From: Ochromonas danica
Lineage: Eukaryota > Sar > Chrysophyceae > Chromulinales > Chromulinaceae
Assembly: GCA_015146655.1 (NCBI GenBank)
Contig: VKHL01000063.1
Location: forward strand, 94,993 to 158,992
Direction of reading: 5' to 3'
DNA: 64,000 nt
Notes under the pieces: generated by a model
What the model was told of the DNA's origin: nothing
Seen by the model: only the letters and a program-made list of their open reading frames with translations
Databases searched by the model: none
Made by a program: the position numbers and the translations under genes
Shown: positions 10,078 through 22,944 of the stretch, one piece after another
Position numbering within the stretch: the first letter of the stretch is position 1
Layout: each line of letters opens with the position of its first letter

Positions 10078-11373
10078 CTATGCAAAGGCTTTGCCCCACA
10101 TCTTTTTCTCTTTCTCTTTCAACTTAGTCATCTCTTTCTTCATTCTTTCCATTGCTTTCATAATTAACTTATCTTCATTATTCATTTCTGTTAAAGCTTG
10201 ACCAGCAGGGATGAGATCAGCACAAGCTTTATAATCAGCATAAGCTTTCTCCATATCCTTCTTATGGATCTCATAGTAACTACCACGACGATAGAGTGCT
10301 TTCTTATTCTTTTTATCTAAAGCTAATACCTTCTCCACATGTGTAAGTACTAACTCCCATTTTTCAACTTTGAAATAAGCAAGTGCGATATTGTTATAGA
10401 GAGAGATTTGAGTGGTTTCCATCTCTTTCTTCTCTTCTTCTGTTAATAATGATGAAGTCTCATATAACATATTAATATGACCAATTGATTTTTGATATCG
10501 TATAACAGCAAGTTTATAATTACCATCTTTAAATAATTCATTTCCTTCTTCTTTATTCTTTTGAATTAATCGTAAACGATCACTTTTCTTTAATTTGCGA
10601 GAGACTGTACGATCTTCTCCACCATTACCATTCTCATCACCATCGTTATCACCTTCTTCTTCAGCTGCTGCTGCTGCCGCGGCAGTTAATTCTTCTTCTA
10701 ATGCAGTTTTACGCTTTTCCAACGCATCGTAATAACTTGCACACAATGTACGTGCTGCTAGACTACAATCTTCAAGTAACCGTTGAAGAGAATGTAATTT
10801 ACGATCTAATACTCCTTGATGAACTATATGATCTTCTTGTACCTCTTGTTGAAGTTGTTGTGAGGAAGGATGTTGAAGATGGTATTCTTCATTGTTTTCC
10901 ATGACATCATAGAGAAGATGTTCATAATCTTGGATTGTCTTATAGAGACTTTCTTTATTGATTTCATCGTTATTATTAGAAGATGTCTTATAGACATTCT
11001 TCATTTCAAGTAGTTTGACTTCAATTTGATTGTATAAATGATGAATTTGATCAAGTTTATTTTCATGTGTTTGTAAAATAATTTCAAATTGTTGCATCTT
11101 CTCAACTTCATTCTCAGTGAACCACAACCTATAGATAACAAGTTAGACAACACACAATAAGCACAGAGATAGTATATTATTAGCATGGTGATATAGGGTA
11201 CAGCATATCTAATGTACTGTATGTAGTAGGGAGGGTAGGATACTGGTGGAGTTCAAATGTAATCTCTGTCCTCTACAAGTACCATCTTTCTTGATGGTAT
11301 TACAGTTTGGAAGAATCAGACTTTAAGACGTCATACTATCATAACAACCAGTTCCACCCTCGAGATATATAAT

Positions 11374-11456
<83 letters not shown>

Positions 11457-13031
11457 CACAATCACTCACCTTCGTGCATCATCACTGGTTACTTCCACTG
11501 GAGCAGTGAATTGATTGTAATTCTTCACACATAACACTCCTCCCAATGCATTAGACGAATCATCTAACTTAGCACCAAGAATAGCATTACCAGTTCCCTG
11601 GTTGTTATTGGCCAATAAGTTAAGAAGAAGATTCTGAATATGAGGCATACGACATCCACCACCAGATACTTCCACACTATCAATGACATAGTCAAGACCA
11701 ACACTTTCCTCTCCTTTCTTACAATCATTAATCATCTCTTGGAAGAGCGTGTTCAAGGATTGACAGCATGAAGCAAATTCTTCACGTGTAATGCGAAGAT
11801 TAATATCTGCATTCTCACAAATATTTTCAACAGTCACAATGCCTTCAGGAAGTTGAGAAAGTAACTTTCTCACTCTCTCACAAGCTAAGAGAAGACGTAA
11901 ACTCTTCCTAGTACCAGGTTCAACCGTCGTCTTATACTTCTCTTGAATCATAGTTTGGAAGTGATTGAAGAGTAAGAGGTCATAGAAATACGCACCAAAG
12001 GCATCACTATATGCCTTGTTCAGTACTTTAGGTAAGACCATAGCATCACTATTGCCACCCTCAGGAACAGCAGCTGGAGGTTCATAGGTCACCAAGACTA
12101 CAGAGGTTTGGCAGTGACCGACATCGACTAAGAGAACATTCTTCCCCTAAACCCAGACCATCAAAGTAGCAAATATTACATACCATGACTGTGAGAACAA
12201 GACGAAGGGATACTTACCATAACACCCGCAGCTTCAGGTCCACCTAATCCAGCAATCTTTCGAGCATAGGCTGCAACAAGAGATTGGGTAGGATCAACTA
12301 AGACTACCTGCTTCTCTTCCAATCCAGCAATACGACAAGCTTGTATCCAGTTATTATAGATTGATGCATTAGGAGTAAAAGCAGTAAGAACATAACGCAA
12401 GGTAGAGTTTGGAGTGGTTGTGTTAGTAGTGCCTTCTTCTCCAACAGCAGCAGTAGGGGCAGTATCATCAGGTTTAGCCTTTTGCTCACTTTGAATTTGA
12501 TTGACAATTTGAGCAAGATACATAGCTACTAACGAGGTTACATAGAAACGATTGCTTTCATCCACCACAGTTGTCTCTGTTTCTGATTGTTGTTGTTCGA
12601 GTTCGATGTCATGATTGATAGTCAAGAAGAGTCTTCCTTCACTGTCTGCTTGGACTGGTACACGTAGTTGAGAATACCATGGTTGTGCACGTACTTCTTC
12701 CAGAGTGCGTCCAATCATCATAGAGAGTAATGGGAGAGTGTATTCAGCAGTTATCTGAGCAGATGCTTCATCTCCGAAGACACGACGACCATTGGAGAAG
12801 GAGAGCAAAGAAGGACGTGCCACAGAACCTGACAGAAGAACAAGAAACAGCAGTGTTAGGGTAAACAGCAGCATATGACGGAGTGCATTGGAGTCACATA
12901 TTATATCAAATCAATCCTATTAGATTAGACTACCTACCTGTTGTAGTGCGAATGATTTCAGCATCTTCAGCAACAACAATCGTCTTCTGCCCACCAAAGT
13001 CAAGACCAATATATTGAACCAAGTCAGTCAT
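10078..13031 (-). CDS. Hsp70/Hsp110-like ATPase domain fused to a TPR domain
   Basis: Four exons on the minus strand: 12938-13031, 12218-12828, 11470-12146 and 10078-11128, with phases 1, 0 and 2 all matching, giving 810 residues. Residues 1-450 are an actin-fold Hsp70-type nucleotide-binding domain: IGLDFGGQKTIVVA (8-21), VLLVDVGHCQTSVVLV near 239-254, a REEFASCC helix, and the adenosine motif VSGGGCRMPHIQNLL. The usual beta-sandwich substrate domain is missing: the frame goes directly into lid-like helices (LWFTENEVEKMQQ, from 462), a poly-Ala and acidic stretch (about 608-632), then three TPRs at 651-771. The TPRs keep carboxylate-clamp residues (KEEGN, YNNIALAY, KKALYRR) that in Hop and FKBP52 bind the EEVD tail of Hsp70/Hsp90. 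Probably a cytosolic co-chaperone of the nucleotide-exchange type. Confidence 0.82.
11377..11453 (-). repeat. (AC)n microsatellite in intron 3 of the Hsp70-TPR gene
   Basis: About 38 perfect AC units inside the 341 bp intron, 17 bp from the donor site of the preceding exon. Likely length-polymorphic. Confidence 0.95.
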
Positions 13032-13884
13032 TCTTATTCTTCTTGTTATTATTCTTCTTGTGTGGTTGTTGTTCTTTCTATTTCTAATTAGAATGTTCCC
13101 ATTATCATCCAGACAGACGACCCACCCGCTCACACTGTCAACAAGAGTTTCTAGAAAGTCTGGCACAAAGATAGACTTTGAAAGCATTAAATGTGACTTT
13201 TCATCAGCCACATGCTGCCAACCCAAAATCCTGTGTAAATCCAGAATGTCGTTAGCATCAGAGGAGCTACAAGACCGATAGACTGCCAATTAGAATGAAT
13301 GTACCCGACTACAATGAGATAAGAACAACAATCATCACCATATGCATAGTAACTTCTTATTTCTTTCCATTAAAGTAATGCTCTTCTTATGTTACTCAAA
13401 TGTGTTCAAACTTACAAAGTCAGACAGTCAGATGCATTATAATTCAACCACATTGTATATATGAAGATACTATATCGACCTTAAGAAATTTCTTCCCACA
13501 CGAGTTGATGATGAAGGTGTTTTCTTGAGATATTTTCTGGTTTCCACGTGACCTTGATCTTGTCGACCAACAGAGTGAAAATAGATGTTTTGTTCCTTCA
13601 GCTGCTGCTAGAAGGGCGATGGTAGAAGTTCCATCTCTTATCATCACATGATGAAAATTGACTTGCTCATGGTTTCCCTCAGCATCATTCATTTCCTGCA
13701 AACCCAAACATAAGAGGAGATACTTGAAAGGGCCAATATGCCTGCAGAAAATGTGATCTATCTTCAAGATTGGACGATCTTTAAACTGCAATCCCAACAA
13801 ACAAAAGGCAGACCCGATGATAACTAATGAGGATATTATAACACTTCTTATCGTTATTATGAAGAACCTATTACAGACACAGTG
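13032..13884. other. Intergenic region, no supported gene
   Basis: Upstream of the Hsp70-TPR gene and downstream of LRR-like copy b. A minus-strand frame at 13444-13800 (118 codons, no early ATG) has a faint ankyrin-like phrase (DGTSTIALLAAAEG) but is not convincing. About 13820-13915 matches the conserved 3' element of the LRR-like family. Confidence 0.5.
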
Positions 13885-15175
13885 TCAAGACACACTCAGA
13901 TATGTTCTAGTTGATCCACCAATCTTATCACTAAAATCGCAGTTTAGTCCAGTGATGAGATTTTTATTGAAACCATAGAGTTGACTTCGAGTATATGATG
14001 TGATACGACCTTCTTTCGGTGTAGAAGGCCATTTCACCTTCTCATCCAGTAGCAATCCATCCAACATATCTTTCTCAGCCATATTGAGGTGAACTATGCT
14101 GAGGCTAGAATGCTTCGATACTGCCACCAGACTCTCCAATCCGCAACAACATATGTCTAAATACTCAATCAACTCATAGCTCTTGATCAACTCAGTCAGG
14201 ATCGTATCAGAAAAGTTTAATAAACTGGGAAAATCAGATGATGCATCCAACTTTGTCAGACTCTTCGCATGCTCTGTGATGGCTGCCAACGTAGCATCAG
14301 TGCACTGATTGTCATACGAAGGCACCAAATACAAGGAGTTCAAATGGGGAAGATCTCGCAATAAAGAGAATAAACAGGACTCAGATGTGATAGCGCTCAA
14401 GTGAATCTGATCGGGTTCTAATAGAGGCTTCAGAATCCCCACTGGCATATAGTAGTCTTTTCTCAGTCTTAAGGTCACATGCTTATACTGTCTTCTTCTC
14501 AATACATGAGACAAGCACACAGCCCAGTCATCATTGGAACCTTGCACCTGCATAGTCACAGAGCTTTCCTCATTGCATGTCTGGATAGTTTCACTAACAT
14601 TCAAGTGTTTGAGTTGTAGACATTCTTCAAACAAATGACGCAGATTCTCTGCGCTACATTCGGTGGCATTGGAGATGACCAAACTAGTCAAATCTGGACA
14701 GGATTTGGACAATGTCACCACTAAATCATCTAGACTACATCAGGATATCCCAAAGCACCGCATCCAATGATCAACATCTCCAACAATTCTCCTGCTAATG
14801 AGAGATAGGATACAAAAGAAGTCATCGTCTGTAAATGCTCACAACTTGTGTAGACTCTCGGCGCTCCAGTGTGTAGGATTCCATGATGTCCAATCCTCCT
14901 CCCACAAGATCTTCTAAAACACTCACACTAACAGGAAACTCTTCCACATACAATACCTTGCGATTCACCAGCCACATAGAGAATATTCTCATTTTAGCAT
15001 CAGAAAGACTCATATCACCTCTTGATATCCTAAGGTCAGTCAAGGAGGACAGCCAAGCTTCTCGATCAGTCTTCTCAACACAGGCTACATCCAACCTTGC
15101 CAGATCCTTCCGTCCCAACCACTCTCCATAAACACTGTGAAGAATATCTGTAGGCAACTGCCACATTACACTCAT
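13885..15175 (-). pseudogene. LRR-like family copy b, internally deleted
   Basis: Starts with the family N-terminus (MSVMWQLPTDILHSVYGEWL), which resembles an F-box, and runs in frame to IMESY. There the sequence jumps to material that in intact copies lies several hundred bases further on (ACACAAGTTGTGAGC), with a short filler, and the frame is lost. The second half (13885-14721) resumes in another frame and lacks the normal stop, running into the old 3' flank. Compared with the 534-codon copy at 22945-24549, roughly 380 bp are missing. An in-frame TAG lies just before the second half. Best read as a pseudogene. Confidence 0.8.
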
Positions 15176-15456
15176 TACTTCTTCTCACTGTTATAACTAA
15201 CCGTTTTAACTACGACTTGCCCACTAGAATGGAATTTCTGTTTGGCAACGGCGCAAGGACTATATGACATAGATGCCGCAGGTAATCTCTCTTAACTTTT
15301 CAACAAAAACTCCTGGAGTTATTTTACAAGCCCGCAGAACAGAACAGAGCAAGTCTGGATGGATTTGACAAAGAAAAACCAAACCAAACCCTTTTCGGTG
15401 AAGTTAAAGTGGTATTAAGTTAATAAGACAGTTACGGCGTGGCGGTGGCGCATCCT

Positions 15457-18400
15457 CGCGCTCTACCTGTCAGCCACCTGCCAGGACGACGAAAAGAGGT
15501 GGATGGTCTACTTCTCTAACTTTTGGAGTTAAAAGTCTAACTTGGACCGAAAGTCCCAACCACTCCAACCTTAACAAGTGCTGGTGGAGAAAACAATGAA
15601 GAGAAGATGTCAACTGTTGCTATGCTCACAATTAATTGCCTTCGATTGATCTGTAAGAGATGACATCTACTATTACGAAAGACCCTTCTGAAGAAGAGAA
15701 GCAAGAAAATATCGTCGTCTCACCCAGTGATGAGAAGGATAAACCCAATCGTGCATCATTCAGTCAGGTGAGAATTATTCTCTCTTCGACTCACACACAG
15801 TGGCATACTTATTGCTTTTTGGATGCGTTCGTAGACGTTCAGCAATGCGGATCAATATGACTACCTCCTCATGTTTCTGGGCACAGCTGGTGCCTTAACT
15901 GTGGGGTGCTCCACGCCCGTCTCCAATGTCGTGTTTGGGAAGATACTTGATGCTCTCAATAAGAACCCTGATACCTTCTCCGACAAAGTGAATATTCTAT
16001 GTATTGCTTATGTCATCATAGGTGTGGTTAACTTGCTTGCGGGCTACCTGCAAGTCTATTGTTGGACTGCTACTGGTGAGCGCCAAACCCAACGTTTCCG
16101 TGCACGTTATGTCAATGCATTACTATCCCAAGAGATTGGATGGTTTGATACCATTGGCGCTGGACAATTGAATACAAAGGTGGCAGATGTGATTGGAGAA
16201 ATACAAGATGGTATGGGCAGAAAGATCGCAGACCTCATGCAGAATAGTATTCAAGTGATTGGCTCCCTGGTAGTTGCTTTCTATCTTTGCTGGGAACTTA
16301 CTCTAGTTCTTTTGGCTTGCATTCCTTGCTTAGCCTTAGCGACAACATACATGGTCAAGGTAAGTCTTCCTGTCTTCCGCCTGCTACCAGTGTTATGACT
16401 TATTATGTATGTGACACCATGCATGATGTGTGTTTAGACTGTCGCAGCTGCAACTCATCAAGCTTTTGAACAGTATGCTCAAGCAGGAGCCGTGGCACAG
16501 GAAGCTCTAGGATCTGTCCGCACAGTCAATGCATTCAACTTACAGCCAACTTTCATTGCCAAATATCGAAAGTTCGTTATGGAAGCCTTAAGGGTTGGTG
16601 TAATCAAAGGTGCCAACGTGGGTCTGGGAAATGGAGCTGTCTTTGGCGTAGCCTTCCTTACTTACGCACTGGGCTTCTGGTATGGTGCTCGTTTGGTGGC
16701 TCATGACATCGAGCATGACTGCACGGGGAACGATTGTATTACTGGAGGAAATGTCATCTCAGTCTTCTTCTGTGTTGTGTTAGGCTCTATGGCTCTTGGC
16801 CAAATAGCTGGTCCTCTATCCGCTTTTGTTAGTGCACAATCCTCTATTGCCATTATCTTCGACCTCTTGGAGAGGAAACCTCTTATTGATGGCCTCAGTG
16901 ATGACGGACTCATTCCCCCAAAACCTCTGAATGGAACGATTGCTCTCAAAGACATTTCCTTCGCCTACCCGTCACGTCCTGATATCATGGTTAGTGATCG
17001 AATGTCTCTTGACATCTCACATGGCGAGACTGTGGCTCTTGTTGGGTCTTCAGGCTGTGGGAAGAGCACTATCATCAACCTATTGCTTCGTTTCTATGAT
17101 CCAGTTGAAGGAAACATCGCCCTGGATGGTCATGATTTACGTTCTTTGAATATCAAATATCTGCGTTCATTGATTGGATATGTGGGTCAGGAGCCTGTGC
17201 TATTTGCAGGAACCATTGGAGACAATATTGCATATGGACTCGATCCTCAAGAACGTGCATCCATGTCGGAGGACCACTTAGCAGGACGCATTGAAGAAGC
17301 TGCCAAGGCTGCCAACGCCCACGACTTCATCATGTCCTTCCCTCAAGGCTATAAAACAGATGTTGGAGGAAGTGGATCTTCCTTGTCTGGAGGTCAGAAG
17401 CAGCGCATCGCCATAGCACGTGCTCTTATCAAAAAGCCTGCTATTCTATTACTTGACGAAGCTACCTCAGCACTGGACATCAACTCTGAGAAGGTGGTAC
17501 AAGCTAGCATCGACCAACTCAGTCAAGCGAAGACTCAAACAACCATCATTGTTGCTCATCGATTGAGTACGATTGTCAATGCAGATCGTATCTGTGTACT
17601 GAGAGATGGCCACATCGTGGAACAGGGTCGACACACAGACCTCATACAAATACCCAATGGTGTCTATGCAGATCTTGTGCGTATGCAGATGCTGTCTGGT
17701 GAAGGGGAGGAGAATGATTCTCCACTTCCTGAAGCTAGTAGACCAGAGATGGTCGAGCCAGAATTAGTCGAGGAAAGGAAAAGCCTGAGGCTTGCAGTGG
17801 ATGATGCTATCGAACCCTCACCATCTGCCAAGGCTCCACAGGAAAGTAAACAACAACAAGTTGCTAGTACCATTTCCAAAGATGAGAAACGACAACTCGT
17901 TCGACGAGTCTTGGCAATGGTCAGACAATATCCAGGTTATGCCACAGTGGGATTAATTGGTGCCGCTTTCTTTGGTGCCATCTTCCCATGTAAGCATCCT
18001 CTTGCCATACATTTACTATACATTCATATGCTAATAATCATTGCGACTGATTAACATGATGATGTAGGCTGGGGATACATGCTGTCCAAAACACAAGCTG
18101 CTTTATATTTATCTGATCCAGATGAAGTGGAAGATCGTGCTCGTCTTTATTCTTTTCTCTATATCATGTTGGCAGGGGTTTCTTTCTTCAGTTCATTGGC
18201 AATGTATTATGGAGTCATTGCCGTGGGTGAACATGTAGCAATGGTGATGCGATCAACTTTGTTTGAGTCATTCTTCCATCACCCAGTCGCTTTCTTCGAC
18301 CAGCCCGAACATTCTGTGGGAACACTCACATCCCAATTATCTGACGATACAAGAGTTATCTCCAAGGCTCTTGGTGAGAGCTTTGCAAGACAGTTGCAGG

Positions 18401-20499
18401 CCATGTCTACCTTGTTGGTAGCATTAGGTCTAGGCTTTAGTTCTTCCTGGCAGATTGCCTTCATCGTCCTCGCTTCCTTCCCACTGACTATTGCAGCGGG
18501 TGTCGTTCAAATGTCTGCCATGAGAGGAATGCAGTAAGTTATCTCTCCATATCCATACGATGATACAGTGCATGTTACTTACCCATTCTATCATAGGTAT
18601 GACGATGAAGCTGATGAGAAAACAGAAGACTCTACGAAAGAGAAGAAGAAGCAATTAACCGACAAAGGGGCTAGTGCTCAAGGAAAGGTCAAGACAGATA
18701 GTAATCAAAACGGAAAAGCAGCATCTAGCACCAAGCCAGAGGGCAGTGTTATGGCTGGTAGTCATAGTGCTGTTCTGGGCGTCGCCTTTGTCAATATGCG
18801 CACTGTGGCTGCATTCTCTATGCAACACAAAGTAGCCACGCATTATGCCCAATTGACTGAGCGGATTATGGAGAAGAGAATTGGTCGCAGTGTGGTGGCA
18901 GGATTAGGATTTGGTGCATCCTATACAAGTCGCTTCCTCACTTATGCATTACTCTTTTGGGCTGGATCACGGTTTATTAAGGATGGCTCCATTACTTTTG
19001 GTGATCTTATGGGTGCCATCACGACCCTTATGGTTGGTGCTACAGGCCTTGGCCAAGCATTAAGTGACATGGGAGATCAAGCAAAAGGCACTGAATCAGC
19101 CAAACGTATCTTTAAAGCTATTGATTCTGCCAATGCTTCCACTATTGACGGATTGTCACCTAACAAGGGGTTGGTTCTTTTGCATGATAAACAAGAACCA
19201 AGTGCTTGTGATGTAAGTGCTCTTCAACCAAACGAACTCCAAGAATTGACAGGCAAGATTGAACTTCGCAATCTCTCCTTCCATTATCCCTCTCGTCCAG
19301 ATATCCCTGTCTGCAAGGGTTATAACCTTACCATTGCTCCAGGAGAGGTGATAGCCTTTGTTGGACCGTCAGGATCGGGTAAGAGCACTATCATCAATCT
19401 GCTGCTGCGCTTCTATGATCCTGATGAAGGAAGCATTCTCATCGACAATTGGGATATCAAGGATCTCAACGTGCGTTATTTACGATCTCAGATTGGTTTT
19501 GTTGGCCAAGAGCCGGTTCTCTTCTCTGGTACTGTGGAAGATAATCTGAACTATGGCCGCTATGAGGTGAACTTCTCTGCTGTGCTTCCTCCCTCTGAAG
19601 CCTTGCTCCAAGCTCGTCAGCAACAGCTTCGTAGTAATGATTCTTCCATTGCCTCTTGTTGGCGTTGGATGGCTCACCAGAACCACGAGCATAAACCAAT
19701 ACCACTAGAGCAAGAGCAGGAACATGATGTAGAAGATGCAAAAGAACAATCCAGGGATGGCGTACCAGCTGATCTGATAGAAGCTGCCAAGTTCGCCCAT
19801 GCACACTCTTTTATAACTGACTTCTCTGATGGATACCGAACCACAGTGAGTACTATGGGGTCAGGCTATATGATCTCCGGTGGACAGAAGCAACGTATTG
19901 CTCTAGCACGTGCGATGCTGAAGCGACCTAAGATCCTCCTTCTCGATGAGGCCACAAGTGCTTTGGATGCACAGTCTGAGAACCTCATCCAACAGTCCAT
20001 CGATGAGCTTACACAACGCCATGGGAATGATCCCCTTCCTGGTCTAATCCAGACACGTCCCACGGTTATCATTGTGGCCCATCGCTTGAGCACCATCGTC
20101 AGTGCTGATCGTATTGTCGTCATCGACCAGGGAGAGATCAAGGAGGTGGGACCCCACGAAGAGCTCATGGCTAAAGCGGACGGCATTTACCGTCAACTCT
20201 ACCTCAAGCAATCTCAAGGAGGCAAACCTTGAATGGATATACTCCTTGAACTCAAGAACTTTATGTGAAATCCGATCATTGATGATCAGGAGTTCAATCA
20301 TGTGCGTAATATTGTTCAGGATTGATAAAGTCTCTTGTGCCAACATAGTCTAGTGGAAACAGCTCAAGTTGTCTATCAGCTGTAGTGAATTGAATATGAA
20401 AAGCTATCAATAGAGAGAAATAACAGCAACTTGTAATGTAATTTTGAAGTGTTTACGAAGATTATTAGTTGAGCGATGGCCATAGTCTCACCATGTCTT
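15457..20499 (+). repeat. Left arm of a large inverted repeat carrying an ABCB gene
   Basis: This ~5 kb segment is repeated in inverted orientation at about 24984-29985. Across the whole transcribed region (15660-20232 against 29822-25250) paired coordinates always add up to 45482, so no indel exists in 4.57 kb, introns included. I see only a handful of substitutions, including four synonymous ones clustered at 18706-18842. Upstream of the start codon the match continues to about 15457 but with indels, including about 45 bp present only here. The right edge is at the CACCATGTCTT sequence near 20499. Between copy b (15176) and 15456 I see nothing else. Confidence 0.92.
15660..20232 (+). CDS. 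ABCB-type full transporter (P-glycoprotein-like), copy 1
   Basis: Five exons: 15660-15767, 15835-16359, 16438-17989, 18068-18533 and 18597-20232, all GT-AG and in phase, giving 1428 residues. Order is TMD1-NBD1-TMD2-NBD2. NBD1 has Walker A GSSGCGKST (414-422), LSGGQKQR (527) and ILLLDEATSALD (547). NBD2 has GPSGSGKST (1140-1148), ISGGQKQR (1310) and ILLLDEATSALD. Both halves look catalytically complete. Two insertions are unusual: about 50 charged residues inside TMD2 after MRGMQ, and about 65 Gln/Glu-rich residues (1207-1272) between Walker A and signature of NBD2. ABCB full transporters export hydrophobic compounds or lipids; the substrate is unknown. Confidence 0.95.
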
Positions 20500-21639
20500 C
20501 CTTCATCTTCTTGAGTCATCAGTTGGCTTTGCTCAATACTACAAGGCGGTGAACGTCATTTCGATTGAAAAAGCCATTACTTCCTGGCAGTATTGGGCAT
20601 GAAACCGCATAACCTAACTAATACTCTTACTCCTAACCCTAATCCCCTTAACATCGACCGTACTGAGAATCCATGTATTGCTTAAACCTATTGCTCCGTC
20701 GTATAGGTCTGGGCTTGTTTGGCATTCGCTTTGGGGATTTCAGTGGCAATGGTGTTTCGTCAATAAAATCCCTCACCCCAACGGTTTTTTGCGACTTTGC
20801 TTTTCAGCAAAGTTGACTTTAAAACCCATTTTCTCTAGTTTGGAGGCGATTGTTTGAGACCTAAACTTACCATTGTTAACTTATGTCATTTGTTTTGGCA
20901 AGCGCTTTTTTTGAGTTCGTGAAGAAGAAGATGAAAAAGATGGGACTTTCCTTTGGGATTTTTTTTGAAGAAGGGGGTGACGGATTATTTGACACGACTG
21001 GGATTCTCTTCAAACAACACACAAGTATTTCAATTGAAAAGCCTGTTTATTAGAGTTATAACTGAAACTTTCGAATTTGTCGCTCAGAAAATTAATCGCA
21101 AAAAATGGATTCCGATAATTAATCCCAATTTAAGTAATTCCTCACTGGTGGACAGCCGGAATTAATGCTTTCCCCTAATCGAAGAATTAGGGGAATTAAA
21201 TCCAAGGTAATTCCTTTCACTTTTGACAGAGGAATTGTCTAATTGGCATCTGTTTATTGAAGTCCAGAGACTCCAAAACCGTTTATTCCGCGTTTTTCAT
21301 CCCAAAACCAACGCACATACAAAAGACCCAAGCGCTTAAAAACCCACCCAATTTCACCCATTTCCTCAAATGAAGTCGACTTTTGCAAAAGGCAACTTTC
21401 TGTGTCTCATCACAGAGGATAAAGCGTCTGTCTCCCCACACCATGAAGAAAGTGGTTTTAGCAAGAAAAAGGTATGAAGAAGCGACTGTTGAATAGTATA
21501 ATGAGACTTGAGATGTTTTTGACCCTAATGATGATCTCTTCGGCGAGTATGGATAGCCTTTAGACAAGAATTAGTCAATTAATTACTAATTCCAGGATTA
21601 ATTAATTCCTGAAATTTACGAAAGTTCCTAAAAATAAAA
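20500..21639. other. Spacer of the inverted repeat, left part: no gene, dispersed repeat pieces
   Basis: No supported gene. A segment at about 21020-21078 (core GTATTTCAATTGAAAAGC, then GTTTATTAGAGTTATAACTG) has an inverted, diverged partner at about 24610-24668 on the other side of the spacer. A perfect small hairpin CCCCTAAT/ATTAGGGG lies near 21175-21197, and AT-rich inverted pieces built from ATTAATT lie near 21575-21605. Frames at 20953-21165 (+) and 21283-21567 (-) have no recognisable domain. Confidence 0.5.
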
Positions 21640-22348
21640 AGAGAATACTCTCTATGTGGCTGGTGAATCGCAAGGTATTGTGTGTGGAAGAGTTTCCTGT
21701 TAGTGTGAGTGTTTTAGAAGATCTTGTGGGAGGAGGATTGGACATCATGGAATCCTACTGTCCTGCTCTTCGATCTATTGAGATCGATACAAGCACAGCA
21801 TCTGACCTCTGTAAGGAAGATCAATTGAAGAGCAATCTGTCAGTGTTCTTGAGTCATTGTCATAATCTACAAGGAGTGACAGTATTGATGAATACAGACA
21901 GACACGATAAGAAGCTTAGTGATGTAGTGATGGAAGTATTGGTAGAGAAGTTGAGAGAGAATTCTCTGGTCAAATTCTCTCTACAGGACATCGAAAGATA
22001 TGAAGAACGTTATGTGATGGTAGCAAACCTCCTCTTAAAGCATGCCTCCAGCTTACGAGAGCTCCATATTGAAACATTGGATGGATTGGGAATAGATTTA
22101 ATCACATCCACTCTCATCGAGAATAGAATTCATCTGAAAGCATTGAATGTCAACACAAGTTGTGAGCATCTACAGACGATCACTTCTCTTGTGTCTTATC
22201 TCTCATCAGCAGGAGAATTGTTGGAGGTGTTTGAAGCACGAGAATTGAAGATTGGATCCAGTGTTCAGGGCCCTTTTGACATAGATGATTTAGTGGTGAC
22301 ATTGTCCAAATTCTGTCCAAAGTTGACTAGCTTGGTAATCTCCCGATA
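21640..22348 (+). pseudogene. LRR-like family copy c, truncated at both ends
   Basis: Homology to the family begins abruptly a few bases before the internal ATG of MWLVNRKVL (21654), so about 60 N-terminal codons are missing. It continues in frame through EDLVGGGLDIMESYCPAL and the leucine-rich section to KLTSLVIS, then stops where an inverted ABC-transporter fragment begins. The retained 231 codons contain no stop. The join to the ABC fragment falls at CTTGGTAATCTCCCGATAGC. Both ends are breakpoints, so I class it as a gene fragment. Confidence 0.8.
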
Positions 22349-22842
22349 GCATCATCCACTGCCAGCCGCTGGCTTTTCCTTTCCTCGACTGATTCAAGCT
22401 CGACTGCTTTACAAGCTTCAGGAAGTGGAGAGTCCACCATAGCGAGTGGCGAAGGATCATTCTCCTCCCCTTCACCAGACAACATCTGCATACGCACAAG
22501 ATCTGCATAGACACCATTGGCCATCTTCACCACATCGACATGGATGCAAGTTCTTGAGCATCGAGTCCAAATAAATCATGACCATCCAGGGCGATGTTTC
22601 CTTCAACTGGATCATAGAAACGAAGCAATAGGTTGATGATAGTGCTCTTCCCACAGCCTGAAGACCCAACAAGAGCCACAGTCTCGCCATGTGAGATGTC
22701 AAGAGACATTCGATCACTAACCATGATATCAGGACGTGACGGGTAGGCGAAGGAAATGTCTTTGAGGGCAATCGTTCCATTCAGAGGTTTGGGGGAATGA
22801 GTCTGCCATCACTGAGGCCATCAATAAGAGGTTTCATCTTCA
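22345..22842 (-). pseudogene. Broken ABCB fragment (NBD1 region) in the spacer
   Basis: Minus-strand sequence closely related to NBD1 of the two full ABC genes: it covers PLNGTIALKDISFAYPSRPD, Walker A GSSGCGKST and NIALDGHDL, then jumps over the signature and Walker B region to NGVYADLVRMQMLSGEGEEN. A one-base deletion upstream of PLNGT breaks the frame. It is more diverged from copies 1 and 2 than these are from each other, and carries extra codons after GEEND, so it derives from a third, older paralogue. Confidence 0.85.
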
Positions 22843-22944
22843 AGAAGGATGAATCCGCGACCGCGATTGTGCTAAACGTATTACCAACACAATGTCTAGA
22901 CACACTGATATGTTGATAGGTTCTTGTTGATCCTTCAATTCTTA

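Noticed and set aside
11377-11453. Functional element in the (AC)n run
   Set aside because: Simple microsatellite within an intron; nothing links it to splicing beyond its location.
13444-13800. Ankyrin-repeat gene on the minus strand
   Set aside because: Only one weak ankyrin-like phrase, no early ATG, and no neighbouring repeats.
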